Shown: in pieces, positions 20,161 through 31,839 of the stretch
Position numbering within the stretch: position 1 is the first letter of the stretch
Layout: each line of letters starts with the position of its first letter
Program-made: the position numbers and the translations under genes
Notes under the pieces: model-generated
The model's database searches: none
Told to the model about the DNA's origin: nothing
What the model saw: the letters and a program-made list of their open reading frames with translations, nothing else
Assembly (NCBI GenBank): GCA_905147135.1
Contig: LR990053.1
Location: 5,840,501-5,904,500, forward strand
DNA length: 64,000 nt
Origin: Blastobasis lacticolella
Taxonomy: Eukaryota; Arthropoda; Insecta; Lepidoptera; Blastobasidae
Reading direction: 5' to 3'

Positions 20161-23100
20161 TGAAACGATAGAAGCGATAGATTGCCATCTCCGAGTCGGA
20201 TGCGAGATCTTATGACACGAGGATGCCTTAAACCGGGTAAAGTGGAGAAGAAAGAACAGCAAAGCGGACCGCAGGGATGGACTGCTAGGATTCAGTATAA
20301 CCAGGTTTTAGCTTACAAAAGTCAAAGATAACAAGCATAGTTAGACAGGAACAATATTAAAACTGCCGTGGCGAGCTTATGTCTTTCCGCCCGCGATGCA
20401 GCTCTTTAGAGCCATAAGCGTGATCGGGATTCAAAAGTGACACAGTGTTGAATCCCAGATCCAAATCGTTCCACCACTTTAGTCTTGAAAAGTTTACACT
20501 TTGCGATGATAAGCAAGGATGCATAACTTAACAACTGTACTTGACAAAAATCAATGTTACGAACACTCGAATGACTGAAGCAGGAAGTCCAAGTGAAGTT
20601 AGAACCTCCGTGACTTAGGATTAGGTGCAAAAACTGCAAACACTATCAGATGTCAAAGAGCGTAGGCGCGTTGACACTAGAGTCAAGTGGCTCGCTTAGC
20701 AGCGCTCGAGTTGTTGCGACACCGGGACTGGCGCGAGTGCCCACACCTAGTGACTCACTGTGTAAACACAGCACGGTACAGGGGGCTTTGACTTTGTTTA
20801 GTGCTCAGTTCGTATTAATAAATAAATTCGCAATGAAGTCAGACCGTTGTCGACGTCGTAGGCAAGCCTTAAATAAGTGGTGACACATCTGACACAGTAA
20901 AGAAGTAATAATAATAGTAATGGACAGTCATTTGAGGAGACGGTGTGACGAAACGTGATCTGCCTGACACGGAAAAGAATATATGGCCTTTTGATGAGGC
21001 ACGAGACGTCAGGACGAAATCTGAGATAATTTACCGATTGAGACGATGGTGTAGGACGAGAAATATACTACGTGAGCAGAACATCCTGCACATAGATTTT
21101 CAAGTACTTCTCCAAACTGGAAAAATAAAAACCAGACCAAATAATTAGCAAATGAATATCAGATCAGCCTGTATACCAGAATCATAGGCGTCAGTGACAG
21201 TAGTATTGAATTAACTTGCTTTATCTGAATATATTGTCGCGTTAAATTTAATAGCACTAATAGTTCGCCGTGAGAAACTGCAAAGGAGGTATCCAGCCGT
21301 GACAAAATAGAATTGCTGCTAATGTCTGGCTTTGTCGAGAATAGGAAATAGTTACTAGGCTGTAGTTAATGCTGAGTATTATGAAATTTTTGAAATAAAT
21401 AATAAAATATATCATAGCCTCTGTCTAATAAAATCTTATAAATACACTCCTTTGCAAAAAAAGTGTACATCACATGACAGGTGATGAGACAATTTACCTT
21501 TTATCCATGGAGTCAATAGAGAGGTGTATGAAGACCTTGTATCTGCCCCTGGAATCATTCTGGGTGCAATCTGATTATGCCTCTCTAGAGCATTGATGGA
21601 GATCTAGAGTTCCTAATGTATCTAACTGATCCAAAATGCCGTTTTCTCCACAGTGGGAACGTTTGGCGGAATTTCGATTTCATACACCGGTTCTATGTCA
21701 TTGACGACATGTTAGTTCCTTTACGACTCGTTATTTTATTGTCACGCTCTATTGTTTGGGTTTTTCTATAGAAACGTACTTTATATTACAGGTATAAAAT
21801 TAACAGTTGTTTTGACATCGGATGCACTTGTCTTAACGAAGCCCCACAATCCGTGCGCCACCTAATCGCCTCCATGATGGAGGCTCCATCGTCCGATGTC
21901 ACACGCATTGCGCCGACGCCGCGGGCCGAGACATCAGTAATAATAATAAGCCAAGCTAAATTGGTCAATGTCGCTCGGTTTCACAACTCCACACCACATT
22001 ATGGTGCATCACGCGAATTCTTAGTCAATTTGGACATAAATCACGAGGGAAGACGAAATAATAAATGGGAAAGAGCCATTGCTACAACTCTCGGTGACCA
22101 AGGGGCACAATCAGTTGTAATTGGCTCAATCGACGCAAAGACCCCTTGGGACATTATTAAGATCGCACCGAACAAATAAAGAGCCCAGCACACAGCACAC
22201 GTTGGTCGCAATCGTGGTAATCGTCGTCGCGGTGGAACGTAATCGCTGCCAGCGGTTTCGACGATTCAATAACGTAATGCGCAGATTGTGTGCCACAATG
22301 GTCGCTGCGAATATAGTGGAGTTTTTGGAATTTTTCATTGATTGTTGAGTTCAGATGCGACAATGGTATGTCACGGTTCCGTGTTGGAATTGCGCAAGAG
22401 GTAAGTAACAATCGCCGTCCGAATATTAAATTGTAGGTATTCTTTGTTACTTGTATTTTTAATAATGCTGTACTATATTTAATACACAGTATTAAAATAA
22501 GTGTCATTATTAATTTATTTAAAGAGTGGTCAGTTTACCTTTTCTGTAAACATGTAAACTGACAATTAAGGGACTTTCTTTTATTATAAGTAATCAATCT
22601 AGTACTACCTAATGTGAACTAGTACCAGACCACCAAAATGTATTTAGATTTTTGACATTCATATATATATAAAAAACAATCACGACGACGCACAACAAGT
22701 GTACACAGTCCCTAAGGCCTTGAACTATGACAGGGTCCGCCAAATAAGTTGTGGTCACGCCATAACATACTAATGTGGCAGAATACGCGTGTCATGACAT
22801 CCTCGGTCTATTGTTGACCGAATGTCTTAGAGCAACATCGTAGGAAGAGTTTTTATCAAGCTTTAGTGTGGCGTACAAGGCTGCTGATTGTTGGATCCAT
22901 ATTTGCTGTTATATTCAGCTCATTATCCTCAAGACGGTCCGGAGCTCCGTTTAATTTAGATGGAACAATCTTTGATGAGAATGGAGGAAGTGATTTGCAA
23001 ACATAATAATAATCATTATCATTAGATAATCGTACCTCTTTTGAAGCATATAGGTGGCTTCCTTTTCGAATCTAAACTAAAAGCTAAACCTTCTATTTTT

Positions 23101-23189
23101 TTAAATTACGCGAATCTTTTGTTGACCATCTCATCATCATCATCACCAAGTGATCCTTGTTTTGCTGGTCCTGTTTGTGCTGTGTGTTT
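20161..23189. other. 3-kb stretch without recognised elements
   Basis: I find no repeat family here. Frames at 20650-20883, 20945-21148, 21853-22179 and 22121-22507 give peptides without recognised motifs. The 21853 frame opens with GTG; its first ATG is at 21874. A (TCA)n run lies near 23135. Confidence 0.45.
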
Positions 23190-23425
23190 GATCTTGGTTG
23201 TGCTCTCGCACACCAGAACCCGGGGTCCCGCCTTGACCATGATCCAGGATTTAGCAGATTAAGTAATTCCAGTGGAGCGACAGCCATCTGACCTCCGTGA
23301 CCTGGCTATCAGGCGAACGTGACCAGATTAGATCATGGTTACACATTCAGTCGCCTGAATGAGCAGGTTCCATCACAATGTTTTCCCTTACCGTAAAAGC
23401 TTCGGTTAGCATTCAACTGATACCT
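23190..23425 (-). mobile_element. SINE-A, body without head
   Basis: Complement runs from the 3' part ('GGTTGTGCTCTCGCACACC') through 'CATGATCCAGGATTTAGCAG' to 'AGCATTCAACTGATA' near the end of the head-distal body. The tRNA-like head and the terminal 'TTGGCGTTAATG' are missing. Confidence 0.85.
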
Positions 23426-24170
23426 ACGTCTATATCAACTATTAATTTATATTACGTCGTTATACATACAGAGGTTTCTTGAGTTTTCTGGTCAATGACA
23501 GTACCAACAACTTTAATTTCAAATAGCTAATACTAAAAATCTCACATTTTGAAAGTATGATCCGGGTTTCCTACCGCGTACCTTTGCTACGAGTAGCCCA
23601 ATATTTCGACGCAAACCCAGAACATACCTTTAAAATGTGTTATAATAACCGCGATAGTTTAAAACATTATGTTACTGAAGATCTCTTTACACTCCTCCGG
23701 CCCGTCTTCCGCCTTAGGCCGGATAGCGACCGCCCGTCTAGCCTACATAAGTGTACATAACATCAATAATTTCCGTAAACTGCGAACATGTGTTTGCATC
23801 GAGTCACACCGCCTAATGGCTCGTAAAGTTTTAGCACCAACGCCCACGGTGTAATGCCTTTAGGAAACATTACCGGTTTGCAAAGGGATTGGGGGGATTA
23901 GCTTGATTTCACCTGCCTAGACGACTGGGTTTTAGTCACAGATACTTAGCTGCATTAGTAGCTTTGATGATTTGTAGTATAGGTAAGTTGTAGCAGCGGT
24001 TTCCAAGCGGTTTGGGATTCGAGACTGTGTACAATTACATAATTTACAACAATAATAATAATAGATAGTAGTTTCAGTGAGCGGTCTCATAGCAAAGAGC
24101 TATAAGACTGTAACAACACCTTAAGAGTCTCTCACAGATGGTTGGGTCAAGCGCCAGATACAGAAGATAG
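23426..24170. other. No gene seen
   Basis: Frames at 23557-23760 and 23669-23854 have no recognised motif. No repeat identified. Confidence 0.5.
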
Positions 24171-24245
24171 AATAAGAATAAGAATCATTTATTGCCTTAA
24201 ACAAAATATCGCGCTTTACCACTACATCTAAACAATAAAAATAAC
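24171..24245 (-). mobile_element. LINE 3' tail, reverse
   Basis: 'AATAAGAATAAGAATCATTT' followed by 'ATTGCCTTAAACAAAA' is the complement of a common lepidopteran LINE terminus (A2TA2G-type tail in reverse). The adjoining 24246-24480, with 'GAGTAGGTGTTTGTGAATAT', may be its 3' UTR. Confidence 0.5.
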
Positions 24246-24599
24246 TAAGGCAAATGGACCTGAATCAGCTTATGCTGTTACGGGACGGTATGGTTTCGTA
24301 CAGCGCTGTTTTTAAGCCATGCCCATTGAGTAGGTGTTTGTGAATATAAACTTTATAAAGATGGTACTCCTTGAGACGGCGCGTATCCTGTCTCAGCAGC
24401 CCTAACCGCCCGTAGCTTGGGCCTCGCTATGTTTGGTATGGCGGCGGCGAGCGGTATTCTAGGTTTAGGATTTTTATAAGATTCTTATAATTTTTATAGT
24501 TTTCGGTTTTTTATAATGTGTATATTTTATATTTTTATTGTAAAAAACTGAAATTTAATATACAAAGTATATAAAGGGAATAATAATAATACACTATCA

Positions 24600-24800
24600 T
24601 GGGGTCCCATTGGCTCCAGGAGACTGTTTAACCAGTCTCCGAGTCCTCAGCGATACATCTTATTAGCGTTTTAGCTAATACGCCAATCGTGTTAGGAGGC
24701 ACGCCAAGAATGGTAGCACGCTGCGGCGCTGATGTTCGCGTCTAAGTACGAAACGGTCACCCATCCAACTGTTGCTCTTAAGTTTTGCTATCGGTCTCGC
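24600..24800 (-). repeat. 5S rRNA-like repeat (possible SINE3-type), copy 2
   Basis: Minus-strand 24796-24753 reads 'GACCGATAGCAAAACTTAAG' then 'TTGGATGGGTGACCGT', matching the two halves of the 5S internal control region with about the right spacing. The body ('GTTAAACAGTCTCCTGGAGC') corresponds to the copy at 10870-11056. Same orientation as that copy. A possible pol III promoter, too diverged to call active. Confidence 0.6.
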
Positions 24801-25263
24801 TAGAAAATAAAAATGAAAAAAGCATTTTTTTAGATTACTTTAATTATTAGTTAAAAGAATTAGGCTTATTAATATATTTTCAAACGTCAAAAATCTAATG
24901 GAAAGCAAAAGGAAAGTTAAGCTTATCCACGTATGGCACAGGCACGCTGCCACTAGACTGGGAGCGCTCTCATTCAAAGCTTAAGTTTCAAGTATTCATG
25001 AATATTTGTTAGTATATAAGTGACAGATAATTGGTGTAGAGGTACTCTGTATAATATTCTAACGTCATCGAATTTCAATGTTATAATTGTAATAATAGGC
25101 ATACGCAAATTGCTCCATTTGCTGTATCATTCCTCGAGATCGGTACCAAGTCGATCCTTAGTATTAGTTTGGTATTGCGCCTACGGCCTCGCGCGACCTT
25201 TCAGATAACAATATTAAGTTCTAACTCCGCAAAACAATAAGCGCAAAGGCTATTGCGTTCCGA
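24801..25263. other. No gene seen
   Basis: Unrecognised, A+T-rich. Confidence 0.5.
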
Positions 25264-25975
25264 TACAGCCAAGTATAGCCGCGATTACACACGCCCTAAT
25301 TCAGGCACCTAGATAAAGGCTACACATGTTGGCATATCCGTTACGGGCAGTGTTGCCAGGGCCGATATTCAAAGTAACATTATCCTATTTTATATTTTTA
25401 TAGTTACTGTTCTCATGACAATATTACTTTTTGAGCTGTCTTGTGTTACTTTTGAATATTGGCCACTCGCAACGCTGCCCGTAACGGACATGCCAACAGG
25501 CTCCTTTATATAGGTGTCTGAATTAGGGCGAATGAAATAAAAAAATAAACATATTGGCGTTAATGTCCCGGTTGTGCTGTCGAGCACGAGGGCCCGGGCA
25601 CTTGACCATGATCCAGGATTTGGAGATTAGGTAATTACAGCAGAGCTACTACTACCTACTACTACACTACCTACTACAGAGGTACTACTACTACCTCCGT
25701 GACCCTGCTACCAGGGGAACCTAACCAGATTGGATCATGGTTACATATTCAGTTGACGGAATTTGCAGGTTTCATCTAAGTGTTTTCCCTCACCGTAAGA
25801 GCATAGGTTAGAATTCAACTAATGTACATAACTCAGAAAAGAGTCGTTAGTACATGTCTAAAGCGGGCTTCGAACCCGGTGCCTCTCGCTTACGAGTCGG
25901 ATGCTCAACCGTTCGGCCACCGACGCTTCATGTCAGTCTAGGGCGAATGTAATGGCAGCTTATATGTCCTGCTAG
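25264..25975. mobile_element. Foldback MITE split by a nested SINE
   Basis: 25290-25381 and the complement of 25443-25534 align over about 92 bp ('GCCCTAATTCAGRCACCTA', 'CCGTTACGGGCAG', 'AATATTCAAA'), with a spacer of about 60 bp. The pairing continues outwards, but on the right it resumes only after 25938 ('GTAATGGCAGCTTATATG' against the complement of 25264-25290), so the right arm is interrupted by a SINE-A. The empty element would be about 300 bp. No coding capacity; superfamily unknown. Confidence 0.7.
25535..25938 (-). mobile_element. SINE-A, full length, nested in the MITE
   Basis: Reverse copy from 'TTGGCGTTAATGTCCCGG' (3' end, about 25555) to the head complement 'GGCCACCGACGC' ending at 25926, with B box 'GGGCTTCGAACCCGG' at about 25866. 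TAGGGCGAATG at 25524-25534 and 25939-25949 is a perfect 11-bp target-site duplication made from MITE sequence. A (CTACTA)n-type expansion of about 50 bp at 25648-25697 interrupts the body. Confidence 0.92.
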
Positions 25976-27084
25976 TAAACGTTGACGAATGAACTTTGCG
26001 CCTCTCCCACGCACCTAGCCGTCCCCACAGAACTTAATTGACGCGATTGCGCGAGCTTTAATGAACAATCGCACGTCACATTTCCAAAGTATGGAATAGC
26101 AAATCAGGTGTTTTGGCGTGACTCAACCGTCGGCAATTCTCGTACAATATACCTACACAGAGACGAAATCCGAACCGCAGGGTAGCAACACTCCTCTGCG
26201 GCAAAATAGTGATGCGCAGTGCACAATTCTCATTCTATGGCGCTCATTCAGTCTGTGTCGACCGCCTACTCTGTACAAACATTCGAATAAGGTGTTAATC
26301 TTTGTCGCACGGTTGCCGGTTATGAAATAGTGCCGTCGTAACTTATCGACTTACGACTGCTCGAATTGATTAAGAATAAATTATCGACATATAAATTGTT
26401 GGCGGGCATTGTTTATGCTGAAATTAATTGCGGTGAAGTATAACTGCCGCTTTGTTGGTTCGTGTAGAAATGAGTTATTGTTGCTCTAATGTAGTAGGAA
26501 ATTATTTGTGTAGTAAATTCCTTAGCAGTTAACTCGCATGCAAAATTCCGTTATTTTACTTATCTAATTTAGTTATGTTAGCTGTAACAAGCGGTAACTG
26601 ACGTAATGTAGACTGCAGTTTACGGAGTAATATCTGTCTGGATTAAGTAGGTGATTTAATCAAAATACATTTAACTGGCAATGATTCACGATCCGCCAGT
26701 GAATGGCTTTAGATGCACACTAGAATACCTGTATTTTATGTTTATTTATTTATTTCCATACAGTTCAACAGCAATTAAATTTAAGGATATTAGTTAAAAT
26801 GTAAAACTGTTTAGTTGTAAAACTGTGAAATGAATTAATAAATAAATAAATAAATTTATTTGATCGCAAATGATATAATTTCCAAAATATCGATACTCGC
26901 GAAGAAGCAAGCACATCCCTATCAACCGCAACCAAACCGCTGTCCCAGCCGCGACACCGGCAATTGTCTTTAAACGCGACAAATTCGTAATGCTTCACCG
27001 CAGATCGTGTAGCGTTAAGACGTCACAAAAAAATATTTTTATTGCCTAGGTGGACAGAAGCTTAAGGGGAGCGGATGAGGTCGT
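25976..27084. other. No gene; microsatellite
   Basis: (AATA)n at 26835-26860. Frames 26765-26998 and 26794-26982 (minus) are phase shadows of each other without motif. Nothing else recognised. Confidence 0.5.
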
Positions 27085-27305
27085 CTTTTGAGGTTTATAA
27101 CTGTTTTGTGACAAACTAGCTTTTGCCAGTGACTTCGATTTTTCCGTTCCGTACCAGTTCCCGATGGAACCACATTGAATTTCGGGGTAAATTATAGAAT
27201 ATGTGCTATTCTAGGTAAATTTCAACAAAATCCATTCAAAAGTTTTTGTGTGAAGGAGTAACAAACATCCACACCTTTACCTTTCGGATTTATAATATTA
27301 GTACG
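27085..27305 (+). mobile_element. RTE-like LINE 3' end
   Basis: Has the order expected of the lepidopteran RTE end: 'GACTTCGATTTTTCCGTTCC', 'ACATTGAATTTCGGGGTAAA', 'TTCAACAAAATCCATTCAAA', 'GTGAAGGAGTAACAAACATC' and the terminal 'TTTATAATATTAGTA'. About 220 bp, longer than the copy at 13 kb. Confidence 0.75.
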
Positions 27306-27687
27306 ACGAATAGACAGTACCCTTGCTGAAAAACGGTAACTGTCTCGGTTTTATAATTGTCCACAATTACTATGTTCCTACTTAGAAATTCGTATTTTTA
27401 TACTTAAGTAGTAGTTAAGTTCTCTTTATGTCGACCTTAAAGCACATCTACAATTTAATAATAATATGAATATGAACATATTTACGACCAGGATAGGGTT
27501 ATTTAAAAAATATCAAGTAAAGGGTACATCTAAAACTGCCTGGTCTGTGGCCACGACAGATAAGGTGCGCCCGCGCCGTGAGAATTCGCATTCGGCCTTC
27601 CTAAAGGTACTTGTGCATTACCTGTAGCTAAAAATGCTGGTTCACTGGGCATAAGCTCTGTACGTTTGTATATATAATATGTAACTT
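27306..27687. other. No gene seen
   Basis: Unrecognised sequence. Confidence 0.5.
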
Positions 27688-27760
27688 CATCATCATCATC
27701 ATCTGAGTAGTCAATGCCGGCTTTTCATCCTGCCAAGGTCCGCTTTCTTGAGCTTTTTTA
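27688..27760 (-). mobile_element. LINE 3' end, reverse, with (CAT)n
   Basis: (CAT)4 followed by 'GTAGTCAATGCCGGC' and 'CTGCCAAGGTCCGCTTTC' is matched by (CAT)5 plus 'GCGGTCAATCCCGTC' at 51248-51330. The (ATG)n tail in reverse marks the LINE terminus. Confidence 0.5.
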
Positions 27761-27858
27761 CCTTATTAAAATGAATGCACGTAGGTACTTATTTTTTACA
27801 TCCTTTTACGTGTTTTTTACATCTAAAATTCAAATGTATTTTACAAGATTTAATAAAC

Positions 27859-27860
<2 letters not shown>

Positions 27861-27890
<30 letters not shown>

Positions 27891-27903
27891 TAATAATAAT
27901 ATT
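27861..27903. repeat. (TTA)n microsatellite
   Basis: About a dozen TTA/ATT triplets ending in TAATAATAATATT. Confidence 0.9.
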
Positions 27904-27929
27904 ACACAATAAGAATTTGACCTAATAAG

Positions 27930-28085
27930 AAGGTCTAGAGTGGCGACCATGTACTGGAAGACGCAGCGTGGTTAGACGGTACCAGCTGGAAGCGGAAGGC
28001 ACAGGACCGGCCTTTGTGGAGATCTCTGAGGGAGGTCTATGTCCAGCAGTGGGCGTCTTCCGGCTGATATGATAATGATGATACA
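27930..28085 (+). mobile_element. RTE-like LINE C-terminal/3' end
   Basis: 'GGACCGGCCTTTGTGGAGA' followed by 'GGTCTATGTCCAGCAGTGGG' and a GATGATAATGATGAT tail is the known ending of a lepidopteran LINE whose protein closes with a D-R-x-x-W-R...A-Y-V-Q-Q-W motif. Frames are broken here. It abuts the next LINE fragment without a gap. Confidence 0.6.
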
Positions 28086-28375
28086 TAATTCGATCGTGAT
28101 TACGTATGTCCCTCTAGTGGTGTCCACGCGAAGATTCGAAAAAAAATTTCTCTTTCGTACATTTCGGATGTGGAAAGAGCTCCCAGCCACAGTATTTCCT
28201 TTAGACATAATATGGGATCTTTCAAGAGGTATATTAGAGTTCTCCTTAGAGGCGGGCAACGGATTGGTAGCGTCTCTAGTGTTGCTGATTTCCATAGGCG
28301 GCGGTGACCACTTTCCATCAGGAGGCTCGCTTGCCTGTTTGTATAACGTATACATAAAAAAAATGTTCTCCCGCC
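28086..28375 (+). pseudogene. LINE reverse-transcriptase C-terminus, frameshifted
   Basis: Translation gives 'FLFRTFRMWKELPATVFP', the C-terminal 'R-x-x-R-x-W-N-x-L-P' block of non-LTR retrotransposons. The match then moves by one base into a second frame with 'MGSFKRYIRVLLRGGQR' and 'SSVADFHRRR' before a TGA at about 28304. The 3' UTR 'CCACTTTCCATCAGGAGGC' and an A8 run complete it. The 150- and 161-codon frames here (28039-28491 plus, 27972-28457 minus) are therefore not genes. Confidence 0.8.
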
Positions 28376-29387
28376 GTACCCGACAGACCGACGCTGAAGT
28401 TCTCACTCGCCGCTTCGGCCTTTTGGCACTGCGAAGAGATATTTTGTCTCTATGCATTTATTACCGCTTAATCACGAGGAGTGTTCTGTAGTTGTTTGCT
28501 ATAGTTCGTGCCAAATGGATTGACAGTAGCGTGCCTTGATCTCTCAATTAACTACTGGCATTATTTAAGAGACACACTGGCATTGCCAAGTCAAATACAT
28601 GAAACCTGTTAAAAATAATATATTTTGTTAAAATGTAACGAATATGACTATTTAAAGCTTTTACCGCTTGCAAATTAGTTCTAACCAAAAAGTCAATGTC
28701 CGCTATTACCAATCTATTTTGCACGAAATATAGGTACTGGCTACTGCCTTACTGCTTACTACTTATAATTGAATTAAGTTTGACATTAACATATGTGTAA
28801 TATGATATTTAGTGAAATTTATTACTAATTTGTAGCAATTATTAAGTTTAATTAATACTTACAATATATAATTTTTTTCTAATTTCTAAAAGTGCATTGT
28901 AATTTTTTTACAACTGTGTTTAGTTTGTCGTTCATAAGTGTTAAACAATCTAAACTGAATAAATATGTTTGACTTTGTCTTTGCCTATTACCCGCCAGAA
29001 AATTAAATTACATTTGTTCCACATGAATGAGTGACGGTCCACTACCCTACCCTTTCACTATTCTTCTTCCTGCTACGCAGGCCCATACTGTGAGCTAATC
29101 TTCGTGCAGTGGTATTTCAGAGCCGGTATGACATTGAGGCTTTCTAGAGACGAGCTTTTACCTTTCCCAAGTGCTAGCAACGTATTCGCGATCCTGGTAT
29201 GCGTGGATGTCAATGGGTGACAGTGACCACTTACCATCAGCTGAGCTCCCTATATAAGGTTTTAAAGTTAGTAGTGGTTTATTCATAAAACAGACAAAAT
29301 GAAAGAGTATGTACAATGAAAGAGGAAGAGGAAAGAAGCCATAAAGAGCACAAAACTTAAAAATGTCGTTCACACCGCTGCCACCGG
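28376..29387. other. No gene; LINE 3' UTR scrap
   Basis: 29205-29256 has 'GTGGATGTCAATGGGTGAC' and 'GTGACCACTTACCATCAGC', a LINE 3' UTR fragment in plus orientation. The rest is A+T-rich and unrecognised. Confidence 0.5.
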
Positions 29388-29801
29388 AATGAGGAGTTTT
29401 CCAGTAGGTATTGTCAATTGGTTTCAAAAAGCATCAATAGATGGCGCTCCTACAAACCTGGTATTTTTTTAAATCTGTATGATTTTGGCAGTGGTATCAT
29501 GCAGCCATCTAATACTAAACCTAAAAATAAAATGTTTATTAGTATAAACATAACTTTTAAAGGTTGAACAAAATGTACAAAGACATATTTTTATTAATAG
29601 GCACTATGTTTCATTTTATTACAACCTCTAAAATCGTTGAAAACTATTGATAAATACAATATTATCCAATACAACGTACACAGTGTGTATATCCCCTTTG
29701 CTAAGAACCTTTTTTAAGCGATCATCGATTACCAAAATTGTCGGGCCGCTATCTAGTGAGTGGTCAGAATGCTTTAGATACCTACTGGAAAACTCCTCAT
29801 T
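29388..29801. mobile_element. 414-bp element with perfect 24-bp terminal inverted repeats
   Basis: 29388-29411 (starting AATGAGGAGTTTTCCAG) is an exact inverted match to 29778-29801. The interior is A+T-rich with no open frame of note; it includes 'GATGGCGCTCC' near 29443. No obvious target duplication at the outer edges. Likely a non-autonomous DNA transposon; superfamily unknown. Confidence 0.65.
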
Positions 29802-30154
29802 GTACTCAAAATGCTAGCTGCATTATCTTAAATAGCAATGTTTATTCTCTGACCGAGAAACGAGACAGCTCTCCGGTAACCCGTGGTGTTCATTAGTATT
29901 TTAGAAAAAAAGAAATTGGTGCTGACTCTTAATTATAATGATGACGACTATCCTAAGAGTGGCAGACAACAATCTGCAGTGAAGTGATGAAACTTTGTCA
30001 TGGCAAGAGTTAGACGTCGCGGCCGCCCGCCAAACGTGCGTGGGCGCAGATGATGGAGTGCTAATTAAATAAAAATCCATAGAACAAGTTACCAAATTAC
30101 CTAATAATTTTTGTGAATTACATTGTTTTATTATACTATGCATAGATGTATGTA
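29802..30154. other. No gene seen
   Basis: Unrecognised; 30129-30139 'ATTATACTATG' resembles the REP-C terminus and may be an adjacent stub. Confidence 0.4.
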
Positions 30155-30348
30155 TCATACTATGAAATTTTAAAAAGTCGCTTCCCGCTTTCTATCCCTA
30201 TGTAGGTTTAGATCTTTTAAACTACGCAACGGATTTTAATGCGGTTTTTAACAATAGATAGAGCGAATCGAGAAAAGGTTTTATAGGCATAAAAAAGGGG
30301 TAGGTAGGGGCAACGTAGGTGTACGCGAACGAAGTCGCGACGGGTCCA
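30155..30348 (-). repeat. REP-C interspersed repeat
   Basis: Full-length reverse copy: 'GTCGCTTCCCGC' near the start, 'AACTACGCAACGGATTTTAA', and 'GAACGAAGTCGCGACGGGTC' at the end (5' end of the family). Confidence 0.85.
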
Positions 30349-30971
30349 CCGGAAGAGTATATTTTACAATATCTATCCAACTAGATACGACAATATTATA
30401 TAATAATAATCTAGACGCAACGAAACTAATTTAACGAATTAATAAAAGAAAATAAGGCCATGCGTAATTCGGTCATAGATTTAATATAGTATATTATTCA
30501 ATATTCGAATGAACATTATTCGTAAAGTCACAGTCACAGAGTAAAGAAACGTGTCAAGTAAGGCGCCTACGGAGCGTGGGCGCAGATTTATCGGGTGATC
30601 GAGTGCTAATTTATCGATAATGATGTGGTAAATATTTGTCGATGTTTTTATTGGATTAGCTAGAGCTACCTACTAACAATGTTGTTGATGGCAGTTTTTT
30701 AAGATGTCTTAAAATGTTGCTACCTAATTGATTTTAAGTTTTTGTTTTGTTATAGAAATGGCTTTTCAACGACGTTTTAGACATAGCTATAAGGGGAGGA
30801 TAGGATACCAACATTTGCGTCATTTTTTCTTTCTTGCGGAACTGTCTTTTTTATCCCCCGACGAAAAAAGGGGCTGAATAATATCAGACTCTTGTAATAG
30901 GTGGAATTTCTTTCACTAACACTCAAACTCCTTCACTCACTACTTCGTGAGAACATAGACTAGTCTACACT
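30349..30971. other. No gene seen
   Basis: Unrecognised, A+T-rich. Confidence 0.5.
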
Positions 30972-31257
30972 AGTGGACGTGGAAAATGATTGTTATGAGT
31001 TACGTACCTACATTAGTAAAACACTAACCGACGCTGTTAAGGTGAGGGATAACATGAAACTGGCAGAATGTGTGACCATGATCCAATCTGGTCAGGTTCC
31101 CCCATTAACAGGTTCACGGAGGCCATGTGGCAGTCGTCCCCTGTAATTACGTGATCGGCAAAATCCTGGATCATGGTTAAAGCGGACCCTGGGCGACCCC
31201 GGGCGCAAGAGCACAATCGGGACATTAACACCAAGATTTCCCAGTGGATATGGAAAA
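30972..31257 (+). mobile_element. SINE-A, headless, with target-site duplication
   Basis: Contains 'GAGTTACGTACCTACATTAG', 'GTGTGACCATGATCCAATC' and 'CAATCGGGACATTAACACC'. Flanks AGTGGACGTGGAAAA (30972-30986) and AGTGGATATGGAAAA (31243-31257) form a 15-bp duplication with two differences, so the tRNA-like head was already missing when it inserted. Confidence 0.85.
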
Positions 31258-31839
31258 GTCTACCAGTTGGACTATTATGGACTGCAGATGATCTCATGTT
31301 ACGGAGACATCTCACGATATCTCGTTCTAGAACGCTACCATCGACAATTCGGAAGTTGCATGACATCCGTTTCCGTCATACGAGCCTTCGTAATCTATGA
31401 ATCGACGCGTAAAGACACAGATTACAATCGATGAGTAATCTACCTTTTATCACTAAGTAGAATTCGCACCCAAGTATTCTGTTCTGCTAGCTCGTGGATT
31501 CACAAAAAGTAGTCTCCCACGGTCATTAGCCGCGCTTTATTCGATAATTATTGTGCTGTTAAAACGTTTTTTTCGCAACTCCCAACGTCACCCGACGAGG
31601 AAATCGATTTGTTTCAATGCGATCGAATAAACGAGTAAGAATCGAATGTTTTTAATCGACTCGTCGTTATGCGGTATGCGGACGATGAAGGAAATGGACT
31701 GGTTGTAGTCGATAATTAAATGTAGGCCGTTGTCTGTACGATTGTCGTTTAATTAAAGGTAAATAAAATAGTACTTAGGTATACAGTAATGGACCTTAAA
31801 GAAATTAGTGTTCTACTATTAAACCATGTTAAACATATT
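31258..31839. other. No gene seen
   Basis: Unrecognised; no repeat noted. Confidence 0.45.

Noticed and set aside
23130..23150. (TCA)n/(CAT)n runs here and at 27689, 40628, 51248 and 63875 as CRISPR-like or regulatory arrays
   Set aside because: These are simple triplet runs, mostly the tails of LINE or SINE-B copies; there are no regular repeat-spacer units anywhere in the window.
27972..28491. 161- and 150-codon open frames on both strands as genes
   Set aside because: The plus strand is a frameshifted LINE C-terminus; the frames are incidental read-throughs of repeat DNA.
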